Source of the DNA: CAZSBB01 sp964605235
GTDB lineage: Bacteria; Planctomycetota; Phycisphaerae; Phycisphaerales; Phycisphaeraceae
DNA: 59,260 nucleotides
Reading direction: 5' to 3'
Assembly (NCBI GenBank): GCA_964605235.1
Contig: CAZSBB010000039.1
Location: forward strand, 1-59,260
Position numbers and translations under genes: made by a program. A model generated the notes under the pieces. It was not told where the DNA came from. It ran no database searches and saw nothing but the letters and a program-made list of their open reading frames with translations. This document shows positions 35,288 to 43,235 of the stretch, in pieces (the stretch's first letter is position 1; every line of letters starts with the position of its first letter).

Positions 35288-35732
35288 AGCGAGCCCCGCG
35301 CGTGAGCAAGGGGTTGCGGCGCAGCCGCAGGGGTATGACGTCTGGAAAGCAGCCCTCCCGGACGGCTTGCTGTTGCCCACAAGTTTATGGTGCCTGGTCT
35401 TCGCCCCTGAAGGGGGCGCAGGAAAGTAGCCACGAGTGGAGCGTAGCGGAACTCGTGGAAAAGGTGTTTTTCCACGTCCTCACCCCGGCAGGGGTGAAGG
35501 AAGCTTCCGCCGTCCCTCCGGGACGGAGGGGACTGTGGCGCGCTCCTCAACCACGGGTTTTGCTGCGCTCCACCCGTGGCTACGGTCCACGACCCCTGTC
35601 GGGGTCGAAAATCACCACCCGCCCCGTGGCGCCATGGACCCTCTGGTCGCAGGGAAATTGGTGGGAAATCGCAAACCCTGACGGCCGGAGCTCGTGCAGA
35701 ACGGGTTGAGCATCCAGATGCGTTTGCCCTGG
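35288..35732. repeat. Interrupted family A repeat filled with other palindromes
   Basis: The left half of a family A copy (35,288 to about 35,376) and its right end plus shared flank (35,674-35,732, with GACGGCCGGAGCTCGT and AACGGGTTGAGCATCCA) are separated by about 300 bp. The interior packs in small dyads: CGCCCCTGAAGGGGGCG, CCACGAG/CTCGTGG, CACCCCGGCAGGGGTG, CCACGGGT/ACCCGTGG and GACCCCTGTCGGGGTC. No gene is seen from 35,164 to 35,780. Confidence 0.7.
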
Positions 35733-35780
35733 CTGCCCCACGCCCCCACGCGCCTGCCGCGCCGACATATCATGCCCGCC

Positions 35781-36578
35781 ATGCGCATCTGCATCACCAT
35801 GTGCCACGGGCTGCGGGACACCGGGCAGCACCCCCTGACCGCCGCGCATTTCCGCACCCTCGTCGGCATCGCCCGCGAGCTGAAATTCGAATCCATCGAC
35901 TACTGGCAACTGGCGGGCTGGCGCGCCGGCAAACTCTCCCTGCCCCAACGCTGCATCATGTTCGACTTCGACCACCCCGTCCGCTCCCTGCGCCACGGCG
36001 TGCACCAGATCCTCGCCGAGCAGGGCTACCGGGGCAACCTGTTCATCAACACCGGCATGATGCACGATCCGCCGGTCCCCGCGACCTACACCGACCCGCG
36101 CCTGAGCTGGGATGAAATCGGCGAACTGACCGCCGGCGGCTGGCACATCGGCGCCCACACCGTCACCCATCCCAACCTCGCGAAACTCGCCGCCGCCGAC
36201 CCCGCCGGCGAAACGCTGGCGCGCGAGCTGGCGGATTGCGATGATGAAATCCACGCCCGGCTGGGCATTCGCCCCCGTGACTTCGCCTACACCGGCACCA
36301 CCTGGAGCGCCATGGCGGAAAAGCTGGTCGCAAAACGCTATCGCTTCGGCCGGCTGTGGATCGTCGGCGCCAACTACAACACCGACGCCGGCGTGGTGCG
36401 CTATGCCGATCTGGTCAACATCCCCGGCCCGGATGAACCCGACGGCGGCCCACCCCGCGCCGCCCGCTACATCACCAAAGACACCCACCCGCATCGCCTG
36501 CCGTCGATGGAACTGCAATCCCCGCTGATGCACGACCCGCAACGCTTCCGGGCGTACCTCGAAGGCGCGCTGGGGTAA
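35781..36578 (+). CDS. Polysaccharide deacetylase family protein
   Basis: A 265-residue NodB-homology protein. Motif 1, which supplies the catalytic base and metal-binding Asp, reads MFDFDHPVRS; motif 2 reads HTVTHPNL with two metal His. LSWDEIGELTAGGWHIGAHT is characteristic. It would remove N- or O-acetyl groups from a polysaccharide or act on amide bonds. No signal peptide is visible, which is odd for a cell-wall enzyme. The ATG at 35,781 lies 7 nt after a TATCAT box; the ATG at 35,772 overlaps that box, and a frame reaching back to 35,694 is repeat sequence. The leaderless start is therefore preferred. Confidence 0.82.
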   Translation: MRICITMCHGLRDTGQHPLTAAHFRTLVGIARELKFESIDYWQLAGWRAGKLSLPQRCIMFDFDHPVRSLRHGVHQILAEQGYRGNLFINTGMMHDPPVPATYTDPRLSWDEIGELTAGGWHIGAHTVTHPNLAKLAAADPAGETLARELADCDDEIHARLGIRPRDFAYTGTTWSAMAEKLVAKRYRFGRLWIVGANYNTDAGVVRYADLVNIPGPDEPDGGPPRAARYITKDTHPHRLPSMELQSPLMHDPQRFRAYLEGALG

Positions 36579-36653
36579 GCCCGCTGCGGTTGATGGCGCT
36601 TCACCACCAAGCATGGTTCATTCGACTTGGGCGTGCAACCAGCCGCCCAGCCA

Positions 36654-38024
36654 TCAAAACCCAAACCCGTGCAGTTCCACCTCCGCGCCCTGCTCCAGAC
36701 GCAGCAGCGCCAGCAGCAGATAGCCCACGCCATCGACTGCTTCGTACAGGTGGGAGTCGGCAAAGCCCTGGAACATGCCGTCGGCATACAACTGGTCGAT
36801 GGCGATGTCCGCCAGCCGGCGCGCCGCGGCGTGCAACGCAGCATCTTGAAAATGCTCGGCAGCGCGCTGCAGCACATGGATGCATCGGCCGAAGCTCTCG
36901 GCGTACGCCTCCCGCGGCGGGGGGGTGGCGGTGATGATCGAAACCAGACGCTGCGCGCCTTGGGCGAACACCGCATCGCCGGTGCGCGCGTGCAAGGTCA
37001 AGCATGCTTCTGCGACGGCGGTGGGGTAGTCATGCGTCGGCCACTGGTCGGTGTTCCACACATCGGTGTAAGCACGCGGCCAGTAGCCGGGCTTCGTGGG
37101 AACGACATGCGTGCCGTCGGCGATCGCCACCTGCCCGCGATATTGCTGAGCGGTGTCGTCATATCCATAGCGCAGGTACGCCCGCAGCGCCCCGGCCGCC
37201 ATGTCGGTGAACTGCTGCACGCCGGTGTAGTCCGCCGCCCGCAGGAGCGACTGCGCCCACAGGCCGATTTCCGTGGTGCAGACCAGTGAATCCCAGCGTC
37301 CATGGTCCGGCTCGTTGGGCAGCAGCCCGGTGACAGGATGTCGATGGTTGAAACTGTAACTGGCGATGCGCAGCGCCAGTTCCAGCAACGCCGCGTCGCC
37401 GGTGCGGGCGTGCAGCCAGGCGGCGGATTCCACCAGCACCGCGCCGGCTTCGAGGAACGCGTGGCTGCGTTTGCCATCGTCATGCCGATTGAACGCGCCG
37501 GTCGCCTCGTCATACACATGCCGGGGGATCATCAGCCGCAGGTACTGTTCGGTGAGCTTCGGCGCCAGACGCTGAAACAGGTCCCACGCGGGCGTCAGCG
37601 GGCGCAGCTCATGCGGGCCGCCGTGGAAGGAAACGACCTGCCCGGCAAACACGTCGTAGTACTGATGATTGCCCCACTGGAACAGCCCGATTTCGTTGAC
37701 GCACTGGGCGAGGAACGCGCGGAGGTAGCGTTCGCCGGCCGCGCGGTAGCGGTTATCGCCGGTGAGGGTGGTCAACGCGTCGGCGGCAACGAGGGAAGGT
37801 TGATCCCAGTACAACGTGCTGCCGCGCGGCGCGCCGATCAGGCGGTACACCCGGCGCGGGGCATGCTCGCCCGGCGGATAGTCGCCCGTGCTGGTGTCGA
37901 GCACCGCCGGCCACATGTCGCGCGCCGCCGGCGCCCAGGCAGCGCGCGGGGCAGCAAAAAGTCGCTGAAAGTGGCTTTCAATCCGGGGAAGGTAGGACGC
38001 GCTGCCAATCAACTGACGTGACAT
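36654..38024 (-). CDS. Six-hairpin (alpha/alpha-barrel) glycosidase-like protein
   Basis: A 456-residue protein with no signal peptide and repeated helical motifs of (alpha/alpha)6-barrel enzymes: LVAADALTTLTGDNRYRAAGERYLRAFL, VESAAWLHARTGDAALLELALRIASY, ACLTLHARTGDAVFAQGAQRLVS and HLYEAVDGVGYLLLALLRL. The GNHQYYDVFAGQVVSFHGGPHELRP segment may line the active site. It is probably a glycoside hydrolase or lyase, or an epimerase-like protein; the exact family is uncertain. The frame is open to 38,438, but the part upstream of 38,024 is antisense to the SUI1 gene. A TACAAT box lies 6 nt before the ATG, giving another leaderless candidate. Confidence 0.6.
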   Translation of the reverse strand: MSRQLIGSASYLPRIESHFQRLFAAPRAAWAPAARDMWPAVLDTSTGDYPPGEHAPRRVYRLIGAPRGSTLYWDQPSLVAADALTTLTGDNRYRAAGERYLRAFLAQCVNEIGLFQWGNHQYYDVFAGQVVSFHGGPHELRPLTPAWDLFQRLAPKLTEQYLRLMIPRHVYDEATGAFNRHDDGKRSHAFLEAGAVLVESAAWLHARTGDAALLELALRIASYSFNHRHPVTGLLPNEPDHGRWDSLVCTTEIGLWAQSLLRAADYTGVQQFTDMAAGALRAYLRYGYDDTAQQYRGQVAIADGTHVVPTKPGYWPRAYTDVWNTDQWPTHDYPTAVAEACLTLHARTGDAVFAQGAQRLVSIITATPPPREAYAESFGRCIHVLQRAAEHFQDAALHAAARRLADIAIDQLYADGMFQGFADSHLYEAVDGVGYLLLALLRLEQGAEVELHGFGF

Positions 38025-38169
38025 CCCGGCATTGTAATGACGATTGCGCGGCGGACATGCTGAAGACTTTCCAATTCGTGACGGCGTCCTCCGAGCCGCC
38101 CACGCCAGTGGGCGGGTGCATTCCCACCGGCCGCCCGCCCGCGCCGACTCGCACGCTATCATGCCCGCC

Positions 38170-38523
38170 ATGGCAGGACTTTTTGACGGCACATCGCTGG
38201 AACGCCCGGTCACCTGCGCAGCCTGCAACCAACCGCTGCCGCAGTGTCGTTGCCCGCGCGATGGCAGCGGGGCGGTGTGTCGGCCGAGCGACCAACCCGC
38301 GCGGGTGCAGCGCGAAAAACGCCGGGGCAAGTGGACCACCGTCATCACCGGGCTTGATCCCAGCGCCACCGATCTGCCAGCGCTATGCAAGGAACTCAAG
38401 CAGATGTGCTCGGCCGGCGGGGCGGTGAAAGACGGCACGGTGGAGATTCAAGGCGATCACCGCGACCGCATCGTCACGCTGCTCAAGTCCCGCGGCTACC
38501 CCGCCAAACCAGCCGGCGGATAA
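38170..38523 (+). CDS. SUI1/eIF1-like translation factor (YciH-like)
   Basis: A 117-residue protein. The N-terminal part has a small Cys cluster (CAACNQPLPQCRC) that could bind zinc. The C-terminal part is the SUI1 domain: EKRRGKWTTVITGLDPS, LCKELKQMCSAGGAVKDGTVEIQGDH and RIVTLLKSRGYPAK. Bacterial homologues (YciH) influence start-codon selection and reinitiation. The ATG at 38,170 is preceded by TATCAT and GCCCGCC, exactly as in the polysaccharide deacetylase gene at 35,781, so a leaderless transcript is likely. ATG 38,161 is an alternative. A start-selection factor is of interest in a genome with several leaderless genes. Confidence 0.85.
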   Translation: MAGLFDGTSLERPVTCAACNQPLPQCRCPRDGSGAVCRPSDQPARVQREKRRGKWTTVITGLDPSATDLPALCKELKQMCSAGGAVKDGTVEIQGDHRDRIVTLLKSRGYPAKPAGG

Positions 38524-38549
38524 GCCTTGCCCGTCGCATCCCGCACGCT

Positions 38550-40247
38550 TCACTCCGGCAGCGTCAGCGTGAATTGCTGCTCCGGCTCGGTGAGCGTCAC
38601 ATCCGTTTCCAGCACGCGTTCACCTTGCCGAATGAGCACGTGGTACTGCCCCCGGAAGCCGCGGAAAGCGACATGCCCAGCTTGATCGGTCCGCTGCGCG
38701 ACGCGCGTGTGCCATTCATCACGAATCAGCCGGCGCAGCGCGGCATAGACCGGCTTGGGCGACAGGTCCGCACGCAGGATGCCCCCGCCCTTGAGCCAGG
38801 CGCCGTTGTCGCACAGGTCCCACCAGGTGAGGGCGACCACGGCCCGGTGCGCGAAGCACACGCGGTAAAACTTCTCGGCGTAATCCGCCTGCGCGGCTTC
38901 GGTCCAGGCGCCCCTCACGTGGGAGCCGGTGATCGGCTTCTCCCCCGACGCTGGTGAAAATTCCGTGATGTGCAGCGGCTTGCCCAGCGTGGCGTAGTGG
39001 TCCAGCGTACGCACCACCCGGTCCAGCGGAAAACGCATGGTGGTCGGCTCGTGGGCCTGAATGCCAATGCCATCAAACGGCACGCCCGCGTCCTGCGCTT
39101 GCTTGAGCAAAGCAAAAAATGGCGGGAAACCGTCCGCCAGCACCTGATAATCGTTGACGATCAATTCCGCCTTCGGGTCTGCAGCGCGCGCCCAGCGGTA
39201 GGGATCATCAATCGGCAACCCCGCCACATGCGCCGGCTCATTGACCACTTCCCACCGGGTGATCCGCCCCTGATACCGCTGCATGATCTCCCGCACCCGC
39301 GCTGCACAACGCTCGGGCGATGGCAACCCCTGGGACCACACAGGGAAACCATGCCCGATGTTCCACAGCAGCGGATGACCCTTGAGCGCGATGCCCTGGG
39401 CCTGACACCAGGCGACCACCTGATCGGTGTCGGCATACTTAGGCTGCCCGTCGATCGGCTCATAGGAACGCCAGTAAAAACCAGTGGTGGCGTAGTTGAA
39501 CAGGTCCGCAAAACGCTTCTTGTACAGCTCATTTTCCGTGTGGGTGCCGAAGCGCCCGAACATGTAGATGTTGCAGCCGAACAGGAAATCATGCCGGGTC
39601 AACTCCGCCACCACCTGCGCGTCGCGCACCGGCTGACCCGTGCGGCCCACCACCTGAATCACCGCGTTGGACTTGCGGTGCTGTTCGATCGCGCTGCGCG
39701 TGCCAGCCACGATCTCGCGTTCACGCGCCAGCTGCGGCGGCTCCCAGACGCTGCGCCAGGCTGCTTCATCCGTGCGCGTCAGGGCTGCATCGACGCGGGT
39801 GGGCGTGATGATGAGGTTGACGACGTACAGGTTGCGATCCTGGCCTGGACCTTCGTAGTAATCATTGAGGAACGCCACGGCGAGGCGCTGCACCGGCGCG
39901 CTGGCGGTGGAATCGAAGCGGTAGTCGGCCGGCTGCGCGCTGTTGACGCTCAGGGTTTGGCCGACGATTTCGCGGTCGACGGTCAGCGCCATGTGGGGCC
40001 AGTCGTCACCGGCCTGGGAGCCGTATGCCCGCACCGTCACGCGGTAGTCAGCGCCGGGCGTGAGCTTCAGGTACGCGCCGACTTCGCCGTTGGACCACAG
40101 GTTCCACGCGCTGCCATCTGGCCCGCCGACGGTGCGGATGTCGGCAGCATTGGCGGAGAGGGTCAAGGGAGATGGCGTCGGCTGCCCGGCGGCGATGCTG
40201 GCGAGGGTCAGCAGCAGCGCCACGATGAGAGGGTGGCGTGAAGACAT
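38550..40247 (-). CDS. GH10 endo-1,4-beta-xylanase with N-terminal carbohydrate-binding-like domain
   Basis: A 565-residue secreted enzyme. A signal peptide occupies residues 1-21 (LIVALLLTLASIAAGQ). Residues about 25-150 form a beta-sandwich like CBM36/60-type xylan-binding domains (GQTLSVNSAQPADYRFDS, NLYVVNLIITP). Residues about 195-530 are the GH10 barrel with acid/base Glu337 in WEVVNEP and nucleophile Glu429 in HITEFSPAS; HPLLWNIGHGFPVW and GIGIQAHEP are also diagnostic. A short C-terminal sandwich closes the protein. It cleaves xylan backbones. TATCAT lies 6 nt before the ATG at 40,247. It is surrounded by other polysaccharide-active genes. Confidence 0.92.
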   Translation of the reverse strand: MSSRHPLIVALLLTLASIAAGQPTPSPLTLSANAADIRTVGGPDGSAWNLWSNGEVGAYLKLTPGADYRVTVRAYGSQAGDDWPHMALTVDREIVGQTLSVNSAQPADYRFDSTASAPVQRLAVAFLNDYYEGPGQDRNLYVVNLIITPTRVDAALTRTDEAAWRSVWEPPQLAREREIVAGTRSAIEQHRKSNAVIQVVGRTGQPVRDAQVVAELTRHDFLFGCNIYMFGRFGTHTENELYKKRFADLFNYATTGFYWRSYEPIDGQPKYADTDQVVAWCQAQGIALKGHPLLWNIGHGFPVWSQGLPSPERCAARVREIMQRYQGRITRWEVVNEPAHVAGLPIDDPYRWARAADPKAELIVNDYQVLADGFPPFFALLKQAQDAGVPFDGIGIQAHEPTTMRFPLDRVVRTLDHYATLGKPLHITEFSPASGEKPITGSHVRGAWTEAAQADYAEKFYRVCFAHRAVVALTWWDLCDNGAWLKGGGILRADLSPKPVYAALRRLIRDEWHTRVAQRTDQAGHVAFRGFRGQYHVLIRQGERVLETDVTLTEPEQQFTLTLPE

Positions 40248-40392
40248 GACGCCATGATATCCCGCGGGGGTGCGTTGCGACCATGCGCCGGCATGTCGAC
40301 GGCGCGGACGAGTATATTGGCAAGCCGCCGCCGACCACGCCCCGGCCGCTGGGCGTCGGTTGGCTTCATCCCGCTGTCGCAGGAGGGCGAGC

Positions 40393-41349
40393 ATGCGCCT
40401 TCGAATGTGGTTGATCGTGCTGTTGCTGGGCCTGCTGCCGTTGCTGGCGCACGCTCAGGACAAGACCGTGCGGCTGCTGACCGTGGGCAACAGCTTCGCA
40501 GACAACGCGCTGACCTATCTGCCGCAGCTCGCCGACGCAGCCGGCGATCATTTGATCGTGCAACGCGCCAACCTGAGCGGCTGCTCGCTGGAACGGCACT
40601 GGAAGCATGCCGTCAGCTACCTTGCGGACCCCGCGCAGGCAGCGGGAAAACCTTATCAGCAAGGCCGGTTCAGTCTTGCCGAGCTGTTGCAAAAAGAGCC
40701 GTGGGACGTGGTGACGATTCAGCAGTACAGCCTCATCAGTCACGATCTCGCAAGCTATCAACCGTACGCCCGCTATCTGCATGACTACATCCATAAGCTG
40801 GCTCCGCAAGCCACGGTGTTGCTGCATCAGACCTGGGCCTACCGGGCCGACGACCCACGCTTTCGCCCCGGCAGCAACAGCGCCCAACCCACCACCCAGC
40901 AGGCGATGCACGAGCAGGTGCGGGCCGCCTATCACGCCATTGCGCAAGAGCTGGGCGTCGGCCTGATTCCCAGCGGCGATGCGATGCACCTGGCGGACAC
41001 CCATCCGCAATGGGGCTATCAACCCGACCCGCAGTTCGATGTGAGTCAATGGACGCCGCCCGCGTTGCCCGAGCAGACGCACTCATTGCACGTGGGCTGG
41101 ATCTGGCGCATGCCCAAGGACAGTTCCGGTTCCCCCAAACTGGTGCTCGACGGGCATCATGCGGGCAAAGCCGGCCGCTATCTCGTCGGCTGCGTGTGGT
41201 ACGAAGTGCTCTTCGGCCGCAGCGTGGTGGACAACCGCTTTGTCCCCAGCGATCTCGACGCAGAATATGCAGCCTTCCTGCGTCAGACGGCACATCAGGC
41301 GGTGGAGCAGCTTAAAGCGGCGGGGAAGGGCAGCGGCGGGGAACGGTGA
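40393..41349 (+). CDS. DUF4886 SGNH-hydrolase-like exported protein
   Basis: A 318-residue protein with a signal peptide (MWLIVLLLGLLPLLAHAQ). The mature N-terminus VRLLTVGNSFADNALTYLPQLA is the block I motif of DUF4886/SGNH hydrolases, with the nucleophilic Ser in GNSF. PWDVVTIQQYS and the C-terminal LVLDGHHAGKAGRYLVGCVWYEVLFG carry the later blocks, including the catalytic His. Members are esterase-like and often sit with polysaccharide-degrading genes. A strong AGGAGGG ribosome-binding site ends 5 nt before the ATG at 40,393, ruling out the upstream start at 40,270. Confidence 0.85.
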   Translation: MRLRMWLIVLLLGLLPLLAHAQDKTVRLLTVGNSFADNALTYLPQLADAAGDHLIVQRANLSGCSLERHWKHAVSYLADPAQAAGKPYQQGRFSLAELLQKEPWDVVTIQQYSLISHDLASYQPYARYLHDYIHKLAPQATVLLHQTWAYRADDPRFRPGSNSAQPTTQQAMHEQVRAAYHAIAQELGVGLIPSGDAMHLADTHPQWGYQPDPQFDVSQWTPPALPEQTHSLHVGWIWRMPKDSSGSPKLVLDGHHAGKAGRYLVGCVWYEVLFGRSVVDNRFVPSDLDAEYAAFLRQTAHQAVEQLKAAGKGSGGER

Positions 41350-41604
41350 AGCAGGGGTGCAGCGCCGAGGCTAGCTTGTGAGTTGCGGTATGTCGCATTC
41401 AAGCAGATAGTCCGCGACTGAATCGTAAACCGCTTGGGGTCGTGAATGATCGCGTGGGTCGACCAAGCATCGGTCTGAGCATGTTGCTGCTGATAGAAGC
41501 CTGCCGCAGCAGCTTGGAGAGTCAATTGCCCGACGATGCAGTTTGCCTCATCCGTCAGAAACTGGTCGATGGTGGCGCGGTAGTGTGCTGGCATGACACC
41601 CTAG

Positions 41605-41630
41605 AAAAAAGCCCCCTGCACGGGGGCTTT
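41605..41630 (-). terminator. Intrinsic terminator after the tRNA-Ala fragment
   Basis: Read on the minus strand, a 9-bp stem (AAAGCCCCC / GGGGGCTTT) with a 5-nt loop overlaps a run of six U. It begins 4 nt beyond the 3' end of the tRNA-Ala remnant, so it is that tRNA's own terminator. Confidence 0.8.
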
Positions 41631-41634
41631 GAAG

Positions 41635-41681
41635 TGGAGCCGAAGGGGATCGAACCCTCAACCTCTGCATTGCGAACGCAG
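41635..41681 (-). pseudogene. tRNA-Ala(CGC), 3' half only
   Basis: On the minus strand the 47 bp contain, in order, an anticodon stem CTGCG, the loop TTCGCAA (anticodon CGC), the stem TGCAG, a 5-nt variable loop AGGTT, a T-arm GAGGG-TTCGATC-CCCTT and the 3' acceptor strand CGGCTCC plus A. No D-arm or 5' acceptor strand precedes the anticodon stem. CCA is not encoded. A 3' half with an intact terminator is what tyrosine integrases leave when an element inserts in the tRNA anticodon or T-arm region. It could instead be a decayed duplicate. Confidence 0.75.
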
Positions 41682-41924
41682 CAGCGAACTTTTCCAACTA
41701 TTGCAGATACCGAGCTTACGGATAATGCTTCTGGTGCTTGTACCAATTCTTGTACCAAGGCGCGGGATTCCGTGTTGGACGACGGCCCTCGCAGCGATCT
41801 CGCCGAAGCCGTGCAGGCCATCATGAAGCTCCCTCTCGATCAGGACGCGAAGGCGGAAGTGATCCGGCTGCTGCTGTCTCAACCGCCTGCGGGGTTGCCG
41901 GGCAGCCTAGGGCGTGCGAAATGA
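41682..41924 (+). other. Junction region with a remnant open frame
   Basis: An open frame runs from 41,442 through the tRNA fragment to a stop at 41,924. The part over the tRNA (GIEPSTSAL) is only antisense tRNA. The downstream part (SDLAEAVQAIMKLPLDQDAKAEVIRLLLSQ) looks like a real short helical protein tail but has no start or ribosome-binding site. It may be the end of a mobile-element gene. No integrase motif is visible. The stretch 41,350-41,604 holds nothing I can identify. Confidence 0.35.
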
Positions 41925-42015
41925 TCGGGCCAGTGGCGTCGCAGGCGGGCCGGCCGGCGTTGAGGGAAGCCACCTGCTCGACCCGCAGATCATCCAGCAG
42001 CACGGAGAACATCAT
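41821..42015 (-). pseudogene. Truncated downstream gene of the esterase operon
   Basis: The frame starts with an ATG that overlaps the esterase stop (ATGA), as for the other genes of this operon. It encodes MMFSVLLDDLRVEQVASLNAG and then degenerates into low-quality sequence antisense to the junction open frame. At 64 residues with no domain, it looks like a gene cut off near 41,925 by a rearrangement. Confidence 0.35.
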
Positions 42016-43235
42016 GATCGGACATCCTTCGGGCGGGCCACGAGGTGCGCGGTGAGAAACTGCATCGCCTGACCAGAAGCGCTGACATGGCCTTCGGCGT
42101 GGGCGATGAACTCGACGCGGTGAGGCAGACCCAGCCTGCCATAGTGGTCCGCGGCGAACTGGTATTCGCGCCAGGCCAGTTCGATATCGACGGCCGCATC
42201 GCGCTGGCCGGCTTCCACGGCAAAAGCACGGGGCGCGATCAGCGACACCACATCACTGTCGGCGAAAGTGGAGACGACGTCGGTGAAGAACTTGTCCTCC
42301 GTCGAGGTGTCCAGAAACGCCTGGCCGCGCACGGGACCCACGAGCTTGCGAAGGCGGTGGTTGAAGTAGCAGGCGGCGACGGCGGCATGGATGCGTGGAT
42401 CGACCGCCGGCAGGTAGAGGGCCGTCTGCCCGCCCTGTGAGAGGCCATACGCGCCGATGGCTTCGGGTTCGAACCCCCGCTGCACGAGCAGATCAACGCC
42501 GCGCGAGCTGGCCATCAGGTCGAGCCCGAAGAGCGTGTGGCCCGCCAGCGTCGCCAGTCGATGCAGGCGGTTCTTTCCATAGGTGTAGTCAAAGCGTTCG
42601 TACCCGGGCAAGGGGAAGACGGCCTTGATGGCTGGTTGCCCGAAGCTCGTGGGATGATGCACCGCCACGACATGGAACCCGTGTCGCACCGCCCGCAGTC
42701 CCAGCGAGCGATAGCTGTAGTCCTGGCCGTTGGCGTCGGGTCCAAATCCACACACGCCCTCGGGACAACCGCCGTAGCCATGTTGCACCAGCAGGGCGCG
42801 GGTAGGCCGCTCGTGCCGGGACCACATTTCCAGGCCGTAGGTGCGCAGGCCCGGCAGCACCTCGAATGTGAAGCGGCGGGCGATCACCTGCTCGTCCTCG
42901 TGGATCGTCTGCTCATCCGCGATGTTCAGCGGTCCGCGCTGCGTGGGCTCCCGCCACCAGCCGAACAGGGCGCGCAGGCGATCCCGCATCGGCGCGATGC
43001 TGTCGAGGTATCGCTCCACGCTGCTGTAGTCCCGGCTCCATCGACTGGCGCGCTGGGCATCGAGACGGTGAAGCTGCTGTCGTAAAAAGGCTTCGTAGGA
43101 CTCGTACGCCTGCCGACGATGCGCGTCCAGTGCCGTCAGATCGACCTTGGGCAGAGCATCGGGCCCTGCGGCTTGTTCGATCGGATAAAGGTTCCAGGGC
43201 GGGGAAGTTTCAGGGCGATTGCCGAGGGTGTCCAT
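42012..43235 (-). CDS. Alpha/beta hydrolase (acetyl-xylan-esterase/dienelactone-hydrolase-like)
   Basis: A 407-residue cytoplasmic hydrolase. The oxyanion region is LLVQHGYGGCPEG, the nucleophile elbow is YGLSQGGQTALYLP with Ser266, and the likely catalytic His is in FIAHAEGHVS near the C-terminus. An N-terminal helical region of about 120 residues precedes the core, as in some deacetylases of sugar-degrading loci. The start codon overlaps the stop of the large lyase-like gene upstream (TGATG), so it is co-translated with it. The likely role is ester removal from pectin- or xylan-derived oligosaccharides. The frame upstream of 43,235 is not coding. Confidence 0.72.
   Translation of the reverse strand: MDTLGNRPETSPPWNLYPIEQAAGPDALPKVDLTALDAHRRQAYESYEAFLRQQLHRLDAQRASRWSRDYSSVERYLDSIAPMRDRLRALFGWWREPTQRGPLNIADEQTIHEDEQVIARRFTFEVLPGLRTYGLEMWSRHERPTRALLVQHGYGGCPEGVCGFGPDANGQDYSYRSLGLRAVRHGFHVVAVHHPTSFGQPAIKAVFPLPGYERFDYTYGKNRLHRLATLAGHTLFGLDLMASSRGVDLLVQRGFEPEAIGAYGLSQGGQTALYLPAVDPRIHAAVAACYFNHRLRKLVGPVRGQAFLDTSTEDKFFTDVVSTFADSDVVSLIAPRAFAVEAGQRDAAVDIELAWREYQFAADHYGRLGLPHRVEFIAHAEGHVSASGQAMQFLTAHLVARPKDVRS

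Noticed and set aside
41442..41924. A 160-residue plus-strand ORF containing GIEPSTSALR
   Set aside because: That phrase is the antisense translation of the tRNA-Ala 3' half, a well-known database artefact. Only the tail after the tRNA might be coding, and it lacks a start.
42460..42480. tRNA T-loop-like GGTTCGAACCCCCGC
   Set aside because: It is inside the esterase coding sequence, and no acceptor, anticodon or D-arm surrounds it.
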